Below, in pieces: positions 42,739-51,042 of a stretch of DNA of 64,000 bases (the stretch's first letter is position 1; the number at the start of each line of letters is the position of its first letter). The stretch is from NCBI RefSeq assembly GCF_024723825.1, contig NZ_JANQBQ010000001.1, forward strand, positions 2,790,001-2,854,000. The letters run 5' to 3'. This stretch comes from Romboutsia lituseburensis. GTDB taxonomy: Bacteria; Bacillota; Clostridia; Peptostreptococcales; Peptostreptococcaceae. Under the pieces are notes generated by a model. It worked only from the letters and a program-made list of their open reading frames with translations, did not search any database and was not told the origin of the DNA. A program made the translations under genes and the position numbers.

Positions 42739-42886
42739 TTATAAAAATTTATATTAGATTAACATCTAATGAAAATATATGAAGCTAAGCTATATAAACA
42801 AATTCTAAAAATATAAAAACTATTTGTAGAATTTATAAAGCTGTTTAAATTAAAAAAATATAAAAAAAATACAAAAATATTTTTTT

Positions 42887-42902
42887 TGGCATGATAGTTG
42901 CT
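42887..42902 (+). promoter_or_regulatory. Sigma-54 promoter, module 1
   Basis: TGGCATGATAGTTGCT: the -24 GG and -12 GC are separated by exactly 10 bases, a strong match to TGGCAC-N5-TTGCW. It lies about 60 bases before the peptidase start. The tract before it is A/T-only and bendable. Confidence 0.9.
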
Positions 42903-42960
42903 TTTAATAAAAAATGTAAAAATTTATTACTAGAACTTAGATAGAGGAGTGACATTAGGT

Positions 42961-43704
42961 ATGAAAAACAAGAAATATCCTATAATTGGAATATCTGGGA
43001 GTTTAATAATTGATCAAGGTGGAATGTTTCCTGGATATGAAAGAGCTTATGTCAATAATGACTATATACAATCGGTAGCTATGTGTAAGGCGATACCATA
43101 TATAGTTCCAATTATTAACGATGAAGAATTAATAAGAGATCAAGTAGCTAATATTGATGCTTTAATATTATCAGGTGGTCATGATATTAATCCTCTACTG
43201 TGGAAAGAAGAACCACATAATAAGTTAGGAGACATATTGCCTAAAAGAGATACTTTTGATATGAGATTATTAAAAATTGCACTAGAAATGAAAAAACCAA
43301 TTCTAGGTATTTGTAGAGGTGAACAAGTAATAAATGTGGGTGAAGGTGGAAGTCTGTATCAAGATTTATCATTAATGGATGGAGCTTATATAAAGCATAA
43401 TCAACAACACTTACCAAACGTTTCTACACATACAGCTTATATAAAAGAAGGGACAAAATTATATGAAATACTAGGAGAGGAAGAAATCCTAATAAATAGT
43501 TTCCACCACTTAGGTGTAAATAAATTAGCTCCAGGATATATAATATCTGCTACAGCAAAAGATGGAGTAGTTGAAGCGATAGAAAAAAAAGGAGATCATT
43601 TTGTAATAGGTATTCAATGGCATCCTGAGATGATGACAAAAGATTGTCCTAAAATGCAGAAGTTATTTATGGCATTAGTTAAAGAAGCATCTAAAGAAAA
43701 ATAA
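42961..43704 (+). CDS. Class I glutamine-amidotransferase-like C26 peptidase (PuuD-like)
   Basis: A gamma-glutamyl hydrolase of 247 residues, probably acting on gamma-glutamyl conjugates such as gamma-glutamyl-GABA. The catalytic Cys lies in PILGICRGEQVINVGEGGSL and the catalytic His in IGIQWHPEM. ILSGGHDINPLLWKEEP is the conserved loop of the PuuD group. An in-frame GTG at 42949 sits inside the Shine-Dalgarno region AGAGGAG; the ATG at 42961 is better placed. It is transcribed from the sigma-54 promoter with the permease that follows. Confidence 0.85.
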   Translation: MKNKKYPIIGISGSLIIDQGGMFPGYERAYVNNDYIQSVAMCKAIPYIVPIINDEELIRDQVANIDALILSGGHDINPLLWKEEPHNKLGDILPKRDTFDMRLLKIALEMKKPILGICRGEQVINVGEGGSLYQDLSLMDGAYIKHNQQHLPNVSTHTAYIKEGTKLYEILGEEEILINSFHHLGVNKLAPGYIISATAKDGVVEAIEKKGDHFVIGIQWHPEMMTKDCPKMQKLFMALVKEASKEK

Positions 43705-43735
43705 TTATTAAGGCATAAAACTTGGAGGGTTAAAA

Positions 43736-45046
43736 ATGGAAAAAGGAACAAAATTAGGATTTTGGAGTATTGTATTATTAGGCATTAATGCAATTATAGG
43801 TTCTGGAATATTCGGGCTTCCTGGACAAGCGTATTCAAACATCGGTCCATCGAGTATATTAATTTTAGGATTTTGTATGATTTTAGCAGTATCTATAGCT
43901 TTATGTTTTGCTGAAGCTGGTAGTTGGTTTGAAGGAGATGGAGGTCCATATCTTTATGCAAAGGAAGCATTTGGAGATTTTATAGGATTTGAAGTTGGAT
44001 TTATGAAGTGGGCTGTAAGTATGATAGCTTGGGCAACTATGGCTAACTTTTTTGCAGTTACATTATCTTCAGTTTGGCCACAGGCTGCAGAACCATTAAC
44101 TAAAAATATAATAATAGGTATATTAGTAGTTGGTCTTGGACTTATAAATTTAATGGGTGTAAAGCAATCTAAAAACTTAAATAATATAATGACGGTAGGT
44201 AAATTAATTCCATTAATAGTATTTATAGCTGTAGGAATATTTTTTATAAAAGGTTCGAACTTTAAACCATTTGTGATAATACCAGAAGGTCAAACAACTT
44301 CTTCTGCTTTTGTTGCAGTATCTATATCTTTATTCTATGCGTTTACTGGATTTGAGTCTTTAGCAGTTGCAGCTAAGGATATGGAAAATCCGAAGAAAAA
44401 TGTACCAAAAGCTTTAGTAACAGTAATGTTTATAGTATCTGTAGTATATGTCCTTGTACTTGCTATAAGTATAGGTGTTTTAGGTCCACAACTAAGTGGA
44501 GCTACTAACCCAGTTGCAGATGCTGCAACTAAAATAATGGGACCTATAGGGGGCTATATAATAACAATAGGAACAATAATATCTGTAGGTGGTATAAATA
44601 TAGCATCATCTATATTTACACCAAGATCAGCTACAGCTTTAGTAGATCAAGGCCTACTTCCTAAGCCTATGAGCAAAACTAATAAAAATGGAGCACCATA
44701 TGTAGCAATAACGGTATCTATTATAGGAACATTATTAATAGCTTGGTCAGGATCGTTTATAACATTATCTCAAATAAGTGTTGTATCTAGATTTATACAA
44801 TATATACCTACTTGCCTAGCTGTACTAGTATTCAGAAAGAAATATGCAGGGAAAGAAGTAAATTTCAAGATACCAGGAGGTGCATTTGTACCAATATTTG
44901 CAGTAATAGTAAGTTTAATATTACTAGTAAAAGCGGGAATAGATGCTCCTATGAAGATAGTTTGGGGGCTTGGAGGATTAATATTAGTAGTACCAATATA
45001 TTTATATATGACTAATGTTTATTCAAAACAACACAGCAATAATTAA
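43736..45046 (+). CDS. APC-family amino acid permease
   Basis: An amino acid/polyamine transporter with about twelve membrane segments in 436 residues. Landmarks: GINAIIGSGIFGLPGQAYSN in the first helix, FAEAGSWFEGDGGPYLYAKE and FYAFTGFESLAVAAKDMENP with KKNVPKAL. The specific substrate is unknown. Linkage to a gamma-glutamyl hydrolase suggests an amine or gamma-glutamyl compound. GGAGGG is 7 bases upstream. A strong terminator follows. Confidence 0.87.
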   Translation: MEKGTKLGFWSIVLLGINAIIGSGIFGLPGQAYSNIGPSSILILGFCMILAVSIALCFAEAGSWFEGDGGPYLYAKEAFGDFIGFEVGFMKWAVSMIAWATMANFFAVTLSSVWPQAAEPLTKNIIIGILVVGLGLINLMGVKQSKNLNNIMTVGKLIPLIVFIAVGIFFIKGSNFKPFVIIPEGQTTSSAFVAVSISLFYAFTGFESLAVAAKDMENPKKNVPKALVTVMFIVSVVYVLVLAISIGVLGPQLSGATNPVADAATKIMGPIGGYIITIGTIISVGGINIASSIFTPRSATALVDQGLLPKPMSKTNKNGAPYVAITVSIIGTLLIAWSGSFITLSQISVVSRFIQYIPTCLAVLVFRKKYAGKEVNFKIPGGAFVPIFAVIVSLILLVKAGIDAPMKIVWGLGGLILVVPIYLYMTNVYSKQHSNN

Positions 45047-45071
45047 TAAAATTTATAGATTTAAACTTAAT

Positions 45072-45111
45072 AATGGCAGGGTTAATTTTAAAATTAACCT
45101 GCCATTTTTTT
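45072..45111 (+). terminator. Strong terminator after the amino acid permease
   Basis: AATGGCAGGGTTAATTT pairs almost perfectly with AAATTAACCTGCCATT, followed by TTTTT. Confidence 0.85.
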
Positions 45112-45232
45112 GTGACTATTTAATTGGTAATGTTGATAAAAATAATTTAAAAGTGTTATCCTAGAGTTGTTAGGTACAGAAAATTTATAAATTTATTGGA
45201 GTATAATAAAGGGAGTATGAGAAGGAGACTTT

Positions 45233-45946
45233 ATGATTAATATAGCAATTTGTGAAGATGAAGAAAAAATGCAATGTTTAATAGAAAGGTATATTAATAA
45301 CATATTAAAAGATATAGAGATAGAATATAAAATACAAAAATATAGATCTGGAGAAGAATTGATCGAATGTGATTTAAAAGGAATAGATATACTACTTCTT
45401 GATATACAAATGGGAAAAATGAATGGAATGGATACTGCAAGAAAAATTAGAACGGTAGACAATAAAATGGAAATAATATTTATAACATCTTTAATTGACT
45501 ATGTACAAGATGGATATGAAGTAAGAGCTTATAGATATTTGTTAAAGCCTATAGAATTAGAAGAATTAAAAAAACATGTATTAAATTGCATTAAAGAAAT
45601 TGAAGTTAATAAAAAGAATTATATTGTAATAAAAAATAAATCTAACACATACAAAATTCATTCAAATGAAATAACGTATGTAGAAGTTCAAAAAAAGAAT
45701 ATGTTAATACATACAATAAATAAAAATTTTGATGTACGATATAGTTTAGAAAAAATAGAGAAAGATTTAAATCTAGATAACTTTATACGATGTCATAAAA
45801 GCTTTTTAATTAATTTGAACTATGTTGAAAATATAAAGCAAAATGTTGCTATATTAGAATGTGGACAAGAAGTGCCTATAAGTAGATATAGATATAAAGA
45901 TGTAAAAGAAAAATTCTTGAAATTTCTTGGTGATAGAATATGCTAA
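45233..45946 (+). CDS. LytTR-family response regulator, system 2
   Basis: A 237-residue paralogue of the system 1 regulator. The receiver has ICEDEE and Asp57 in LLLDIQMGKMNGMDTARKIR. The LytTR domain has ITYVEVQKKNMLIHT, FIRCHKSFLINLNYV and PISRYRYKD. The close match in both domains to the regulator at 30351 suggests duplication of the pair. It has AGAAGGAGAC upstream and overlaps the kinase start. Its predicted binding repeats lie at 47308-47337. Confidence 0.9.
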   Translation: MINIAICEDEEKMQCLIERYINNILKDIEIEYKIQKYRSGEELIECDLKGIDILLLDIQMGKMNGMDTARKIRTVDNKMEIIFITSLIDYVQDGYEVRAYRYLLKPIELEELKKHVLNCIKEIEVNKKNYIVIKNKSNTYKIHSNEITYVEVQKKNMLIHTINKNFDVRYSLEKIEKDLNLDNFIRCHKSFLINLNYVENIKQNVAILECGQEVPISRYRYKDVKEKFLKFLGDRIC

Positions 45947-47322
45947 ATTATAAAGCAGATGCATTGTTGATATTATCAATATTTACACAAATGATTATAT
46001 TAAAAAGTATATTAACTTATAATAAAGACACATGTAGTGGTAAAAAGTTTTCTTTTTTTATTTTATTAGCATTAAATTATTCTACAGTAAAAATGATTAT
46101 ATTGTTTAACAGAGATAAAACTTTTGACCATAATATTATTTATATCTTAACGTTTATTATGTGGGGAGTATATTATAATTATTTCTATAAAATAGGAATT
46201 ATTAAATACATAGTTTCTTTTTTCTTATTTGATGTATATTATTCTTTGATAAGGGACGTTATATCTAGAAATTTATTTTTTGTAGTTACAGGTAATGTGA
46301 TTTCATCAGAGAAAGCTCTATTGGTTTCTAGTTATGATAATGCTAAAGTTGAGACATATACATACTTAGTAATGATAGTTATCTACTTAATAGTCTACTT
46401 AACGTTTAGGTTTTTGAGTAACAAATTACAGTTATATAAAGATGATAAAATAAATTATATATATTTATCAATTGCTTTAATGGCAAATTTAATTACGATA
46501 ATTATAATTTATATAAATAAGAAGATGGAGAGAGTTGGTGGATATTCAGAACTATATGTAGTGGGATATATTGTAACTCCAAAGTTAATACTAGTCAGTA
46601 GTCTAGTCATTATTGTATTATTTATAAAAATAATCCGAGAGAACAAAATACAATCTCAAAATGAAATAATAAAAAATAAACTAGATATGCAGTATTCTCA
46701 TTATTTAAGCATTCAGGAATCTCATATAAAAGTTAAAAAGCTTTACCATGATATAAATAATCATATATGTTGCATAGAAAATCTTAAAAATAATAATGTA
46801 GAAATTAATGAATATGTAAGCAGCTTAAAAGATGAGATTAAAGAATTTAAATCAGTATATAATACGGGCAATATTATATTAGATATTATAGTAAATGAAA
46901 AAAGTGATATATGTACAAAAAAAGGAATTAAATTTATTTGTGACATAAATTTTTTGAAAGTTAACTTTATAAGACCTATAGATGTATCCAGTATATTTGC
47001 TAATGTCTTAGATAATGCAATAGAAGCTTGTGATAAAATACATGATGAAAAAGTTAATAGATATATTATAACAAAAGGAACTATTTCAAAATCCTACTTT
47101 GTAATCAAATGTGAAAATAGCAAAGTTAATATTCTGAAATTTAATAAAAATAAACTATTAACAGATAAAATGGATAAATTTATACATGGAATTGGAATTC
47201 AAAGCATTAAATCATCTTTAGAAAAATATAATGGGGAAATATTATTTGAAGATGATAAAGAAAAATTTACAGTAAATATATTTATACCATTGAATCAAAA
47301 TAATGACAGTTGGGTCGATTAA
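45940..47322 (+). CDS. GHKL-type (AgrC-like) sensor histidine kinase, system 2
   Basis: A 460-residue membrane sensor with hydrophobic segments across residues 1-230 and a C-terminal kinase. The phospho-acceptor is His270 in KKLYHDINNHICCIENL. The N box DNAIEACDK and FIHGIGIQSIKSSLEKYNGE match the system 1 kinase, but the membrane domain differs, suggesting a different signal. It is co-translated with the regulator (7-base overlap). The last codons overlap the first LytTR repeat of the next promoter. Confidence 0.88.
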   Translation: MLNYKADALLILSIFTQMIILKSILTYNKDTCSGKKFSFFILLALNYSTVKMIILFNRDKTFDHNIIYILTFIMWGVYYNYFYKIGIIKYIVSFFLFDVYYSLIRDVISRNLFFVVTGNVISSEKALLVSSYDNAKVETYTYLVMIVIYLIVYLTFRFLSNKLQLYKDDKINYIYLSIALMANLITIIIIYINKKMERVGGYSELYVVGYIVTPKLILVSSLVIIVLFIKIIRENKIQSQNEIIKNKLDMQYSHYLSIQESHIKVKKLYHDINNHICCIENLKNNNVEINEYVSSLKDEIKEFKSVYNTGNIILDIIVNEKSDICTKKGIKFICDINFLKVNFIRPIDVSSIFANVLDNAIEACDKIHDEKVNRYIITKGTISKSYFVIKCENSKVNILKFNKNKLLTDKMDKFIHGIGIQSIKSSLEKYNGEILFEDDKEKFTVNIFIPLNQNNDSWVD

Positions 47323-47371
47323 AGTACTAGTTGGGTCATATATATTGATGTTAAAAAGTAAGGATGATATC
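47308..47371 (+). promoter_or_regulatory. LytTR binding repeats and candidate promoter, system 2
   Basis: AGTTGGGTC occurs at 47308-47316 and 47329-47337, perfect 9-bp direct repeats with a 21-bp period. Five bases later TTGATG (47343-47348), a 17-base spacer and TATCTT (47366-47371) are possible -35/-10 boxes. The layout mirrors that of system 1, with a related but distinct repeat word (TTGGGTC versus TTGTCGG), which would keep the two circuits apart. Confidence 0.75.
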
Positions 47372-47403
47372 TTTTAATTGCAAAAGATATCATCCTTATT
47401 TTT
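47358..47403 (+). terminator. Terminator between the system 2 kinase and the lipoprotein gene
   Basis: AAGGATGATATCTTTT pairs perfectly with AAAAGATATCATCCTT across AATTGC, followed by ATTTTT. As in system 1, the 5' arm overlaps the candidate -10 box of the LytTR promoter. A separate TATAAT at 47405-47410 could serve the lipoprotein gene. Confidence 0.75.
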
Positions 47404-47473
47404 GTATAATAAGAATTTATAAATTTTATGATATTTATTAAAATGGGTTAGATACAGTGGAGGAAAGAAGTAT

Positions 47474-48136
47474 ATGAAAGTAAAAAAATCTATATTAGCT
47501 ATGATGTTAGTTTCAAGTATAAGTGCAGGTTTAATTGTAGGATGTACACCTTTTGACAATTCATCAAAAGGTTCAATTGAAACTGAAGTAACTAAAGGAG
47601 GTGAATCTGTTAAGCTGTTTGAATACTACTCAAAAAAAATGAATACTCTAGATGGAGTGTATTATGTTAAACAAGATCTATCTAAAAAGTTCTCTAAAGC
47701 TATAACTGATAGTGGACTTATAGTTGCAGATTCAACTTCAGATGGTAGTTTTGTATTGTCCATAGGAGGATTCGAAAGCCCTCCTACAAAATCTATTCAA
47801 AGTCTAAATTATTCTATATCTGAAGATTATAAAAAGGGTAAGGCGACACTAAATATTTTGTGTGCTAAGGAATATCTTGGGGATATGGAATTATCTGAGA
47901 ATGATAAATATATCAAAGCTATATATAACATATTTAAGTCATTAACAAATACTAAATTAACAGAGAAAGAGTTATTTGAAGCAGTAAAAAAAACATTTAA
48001 TGGAGAAGGGGGTCTAGTAGAACTTCCTTATAAGAATTATATACAGATTCAAGTTGTCCAAGTTGAAAAAGACGGAAAATACATTAAAACCTTACAATTA
48101 ATTTGTAACTATGATTTTGATATTGCGAAGTCTTAG
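47474..48136 (+). CDS. Lipoprotein of unknown function, likely LytTR-controlled
   Basis: A 220-residue protein with a lipoprotein signal peptide (MKVKKSILAMMLVSSISAGL, lipobox IVGC with Cys24). The mature part is soluble and lacks motifs I can name. FEYYSKKMNTLDGVYYVKQD and LPYKNYIQIQVVQVEKDGKY are its most distinctive segments. It lies directly downstream of the LytTR repeats of system 2 and is its most likely target, perhaps a sensor accessory or immunity-type lipoprotein. GGAGGAAAG is the ribosome site. Confidence 0.65.
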   Translation: MKVKKSILAMMLVSSISAGLIVGCTPFDNSSKGSIETEVTKGGESVKLFEYYSKKMNTLDGVYYVKQDLSKKFSKAITDSGLIVADSTSDGSFVLSIGGFESPPTKSIQSLNYSISEDYKKGKATLNILCAKEYLGDMELSENDKYIKAIYNIFKSLTNTKLTEKELFEAVKKTFNGEGGLVELPYKNYIQIQVVQVEKDGKYIKTLQLICNYDFDIAKS

Positions 48137-48219
48137 ATCATTAAAACATTTATATAGAGGCTAAAGCTCATTACAATGAATTTAAATATTGCAACTTTTA
48201 TTAAAATAAGGAGATTTAT

Positions 48220-48600
48220 ATGAAAAAATATATAACTATTTTATTAGTATTAATTATAGGGTTTACGGGATTTTTTATATATAATAATTACTTTAAGCCA
48301 TGGAATGAAGCTGAAAAATACATTAACAAATATATGGTAGAGCAAGGAGTTTTAAAAGATGATATAGATAATATAACAAAAGAAAAAGCAAGGAATGCAA
48401 GTTATGAAGGTATACTTTATAAGTTATCTTATAAAGACGAACCTAAATATGAATATCAATATTTTTATAGTGATGATTATTATGCTCAACGTGTAAATCA
48501 TGTTTTACTACAAATATATGATTTAAATGATGGTCAAGAGGTAAGAGATATTAAGGAACTTAAAGCGCTAAAATATTCGCCAATTTATTTAGATAAATAA
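48220..48600 (+). CDS. DUF3139-like small membrane-anchored protein
   Basis: A 126-residue protein with one N-terminal membrane helix (residues 4-22) and an extracytoplasmic domain (NEAEKYINKYMVEQGVLKDD, YKDEPKYEYQYFYSDDYYAQ). This pattern fits the DUF3139 family, whose function is unknown. It is 83 bases after the lipoprotein on the same strand and shares its terminator, so both probably belong to the system 2 response. Confidence 0.6.
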   Translation: MKKYITILLVLIIGFTGFFIYNNYFKPWNEAEKYINKYMVEQGVLKDDIDNITKEKARNASYEGILYKLSYKDEPKYEYQYFYSDDYYAQRVNHVLLQIYDLNDGQEVRDIKELKALKYSPIYLDK

Positions 48601-48618
48601 TATAAGTAAAAATTAGTT

Positions 48619-48660
48619 AAAACCCCAATACCTATAAATTTTATAGGTATTGGGGTTTTA
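48619..48660. terminator. Bidirectional terminator between DUF3139 gene and gltS
   Basis: AAAACCCCAATACCTATAAA pairs with TTTATAGGTATTGGGGTTTT as a near-perfect long palindrome, with T-runs on both strands. It serves the convergent genes. Confidence 0.85.
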
Positions 48661-48695
48661 AAATATATGTTTATTGTATACATTAAGTTCCGGAT

Positions 48696-49898
48696 TTAGT
48701 GTATAAAGTTTATGAAAAGTGTTATAATAGTCGAGTTAAAAAAATCAATAAATAAACAACCAACTATTGGAACTACAAAGTAAGGAGTAGGAGCGAATCC
48801 GTACCTATTTGTAAGCTCATCCATATTAGCTATAGCATTCGGAGTAGCACCCATTGCAAAACCACAAGTAGCAGATGCAAATACCGCTGCTTCATAATTA
48901 CCTCCAAGCACTCTAAATGTTATAAAGTAAGCAAATAAACCTACTAGCATAACTTGAGCAATCAGCATAATTACAAGTGGTAATGCTAAATCAAATAGTT
49001 CCCAAAGCTTAAGCCCCATTAATGCCATAGTTAAAAAGAAAGATAAGCTTAATCCACCTAAAGTTTCGATTTCTTTTTCTAAAATTTTCTTATTCATAAG
49101 ATCATAAATATTTCTTATGATAGCTGCTGTTAACATTGCACCTATATATGAAGGGAATGTTAATCCTAATTTTTGTATAAAATCAGAGATGATAGAACCA
49201 AGTCCCATAGCTACAAATAAAAGCCCAGCTGCAGTCATTAATGTTTTATGACATAATATATTGTGACTTTCCTCATTGTAATCTCCAACTTCATCTATAG
49301 GAGTACTTGAGTTTTCATCATGTACAGTTTTTAATTTGTGATTATTTATTAATGATCTTGCTACTAATCCACCGATTAAACTTCCCATAATTAATCCAAA
49401 TGTTGCTGATGCAAATGATACTGTAGTCGCACCAGTGATACCCATATTTTCAATCATTGGTCCAAATGAACCCGCCGTCCCATGACCTCCAACCATAGGT
49501 ATTGAGCCAGTACAAAGTCCAAGTAAAGGATTTAAATTAAATACTGATGCAAGACTTACACCAACTATATTTTGAAGTACTACTAAAAGTATAGCTAATC
49601 CGAGGAATGTTATTACTTTAATTCCACCTTGCTTTAATAATTTAAAACTAGCAGTAAATCCTATACTAGTAAAGAATGCTGTCATGAATAATTCTTGTAA
49701 TGATGTATCTAAATTTATTGTGGCTATATTATTTAATTTAAGTATAAGTACTAATATCGCAAATATAAATCCACCTACCACTGATGGTGGAATACAATAT
49801 TTTGATAGTACAGAAAATTTATTTCTTATATATTTACCTATATAAAATATGACTGAAACTAATGCCATAGTTTCATATATGTTTAAATTTAATTCCAT
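48696..49898 (-). CDS. gltS: Sodium/glutamate symporter
   Basis: A membrane protein of 400 residues with about ten to twelve segments that imports glutamate with sodium. GltS landmarks: YCIPPSVVGGFIFAILVLIL, LQELFMTAFFTSIGFTASF, GSIPMVGGHGTAGSFGPM and ATCGFAMGATPNAIANMDEL, the two glycine-rich reentrant loops of the family. AAAGGAGATTAAACATT precedes the ATG. It has no sigma-54-type promoter, unlike the amino-acid genes on either side. Confidence 0.9.
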   Translation of the reverse strand: MELNLNIYETMALVSVIFYIGKYIRNKFSVLSKYCIPPSVVGGFIFAILVLILKLNNIATINLDTSLQELFMTAFFTSIGFTASFKLLKQGGIKVITFLGLAILLVVLQNIVGVSLASVFNLNPLLGLCTGSIPMVGGHGTAGSFGPMIENMGITGATTVSFASATFGLIMGSLIGGLVARSLINNHKLKTVHDENSSTPIDEVGDYNEESHNILCHKTLMTAAGLLFVAMGLGSIISDFIQKLGLTFPSYIGAMLTAAIIRNIYDLMNKKILEKEIETLGGLSLSFFLTMALMGLKLWELFDLALPLVIMLIAQVMLVGLFAYFITFRVLGGNYEAAVFASATCGFAMGATPNAIANMDELTNRYGFAPTPYFVVPIVGCLFIDFFNSTIITLFINFIH

Positions 49899-49991
49899 AA
49901 TGTTTAATCTCCTTTCTTTGTCGATTTGTCGATTTATGGTTCAATAATATATATAATAACTTAAAAATTTATTTTAGTAAAGGCGATAATG

Positions 49992-50102
49992 ATGAAAAAT
50001 AACGGAAATGAATCACTAAATGTTAATTGTCTGAAAATTAAAGAAAACTTTGAGACGGGATAAATACACATAGGAGCTGATTTAACTAGTGAAAATAATT
50101 GA
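49992..50102 (+). pseudogene. Short interrupted coding remnant
   Basis: An ATG at 49992 reads NESLNVNCLKIKENFETG, hits TAA at 50061, then continues in frame as IHIGADLTSENN to a TGA at 50102. The continuation in the same frame looks like one small gene with a nonsense mutation. Family not recognised. The rest of 49899-50318 contains only the gltS upstream region and a terminator. Confidence 0.25.
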
Positions 50103-50225
50103 GTGAATTTTTTTTTGAAAAAAATAAAAAAATATATGCAAAGTTATTATTTTTTTATGCAAGTGAAGATATATGATTAATAACGATAATTAGGAAAAGG
50201 TAAACATAAAAATAATAATAAGTAT

Positions 50226-50258
50226 AAAAAAAGTATCACTTTTAAGGGATACTTTTTT
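50226..50258. terminator. Rho-independent terminator, both directions
   Basis: AAAAAGTATCACTT pairs with AAGGGATACTTTTT (one mismatch) with T-runs on both strands. It lies 60 bases downstream of the convergent 144-residue gene. Confidence 0.7.
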
Positions 50259-50318
50259 ATTTAAGAATGATAGCAATAATATAAATATTAAAAATATTAG
50301 TGTATCAATTATATAAAA

Positions 50319-50753
50319 TTATTTTAAACCTAAATCTGATAGCATTTCAGATATTCCATATATATCATCATACTTAGAATAATACTCTTTGAACACATCC
50401 TCTATAGATGAATCTCTATGAACATCAAATTCAATTCCTTTAAATTCTCCTTTAATTAATGTTACATTAGTACTATCTAAATAATTTTTCAATTTTAATA
50501 TATAATCTTTTATCTCTTCATCAGGGCAAATTTTTAGTTCATCAATATTTTGAGCTACTAAATATGCAGACTCATTTATTTCTTTTAAAGTGATATTTTC
50601 ATTTAGTCTTTCTTTTAGATTCTTTAGAGTTTCTTCATTAAATTCTAAATCATCTATATTGTTACAGTCTAAAATTTCTTGTACTTTATCTAAAATCATG
50701 GCACCATTCCAGGCATATTTACTAGAACTGCTATTATTAAAATTTTTATTCAT
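50319..50753 (-). CDS. Hypothetical acidic protein
   Basis: A 144-residue soluble acidic protein with a serine/asparagine-rich start (MNKNFNNSSSSKYAWNGAMI) and helical segments. The C-terminal part (GEFKGIEFDVHRDSSIEDVF, then KYDDIYGISEMLSDLGL) is its most distinctive section. AGGAG is 9 bases before the ATG. It has no recognisable domain and is monocistronic between two terminators. Confidence 0.55.
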   Translation of the reverse strand: MNKNFNNSSSSKYAWNGAMILDKVQEILDCNNIDDLEFNEETLKNLKERLNENITLKEINESAYLVAQNIDELKICPDEEIKDYILKLKNYLDSTNVTLIKGEFKGIEFDVHRDSSIEDVFKEYYSKYDDIYGISEMLSDLGLK

Positions 50754-50859
50754 TTTATAAATCTCCTAAGTTTAATTTAATATTATTATATCAAAATTAT
50801 AGAGAATTATCATTAGAGACAAACTATAGTTAAAAAATGATAAAATTAAATAAAAACGG

Positions 50860-50893
50860 AAAGGCACCTATCAAAAGATAGGTGCCTTTATTT
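50860..50893. terminator. Strong hairpin terminator or leader hairpin
   Basis: AAAGGCACCTATC pairs perfectly with GATAGGTGCCTTT around AAAA, followed by ATTT. It lies about 100 bases upstream of the 144-residue gene start on one side and 150 before the activator gene on the other. It may be the terminator of a gene now lost. Confidence 0.6.
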
Positions 50894-51042
50894 GGGCTAG
50901 CGTATACTTATACATATGTACAAGTTCCCACTAGATAATAGTATAATAGAAAATATACTTTATGTAAATAAAATTTATAAAAATAATTAAACTTAATGCT
51001 ATTACTAACTAAGATTATTTAATTTTAAAAGGGGGAATATTT

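Noticed and set aside
44812-45015. Alternative plus-strand frame inside the amino acid permease
   Set aside because: It overlaps the C-terminal membrane region of the permease in another frame and has no start signal or recognisable product.
50130-50175. TATGCAA direct repeats upstream of gltS
   Set aside because: Two short repeats in poly-A/T sequence with no promoter geometry; not enough to call a site.
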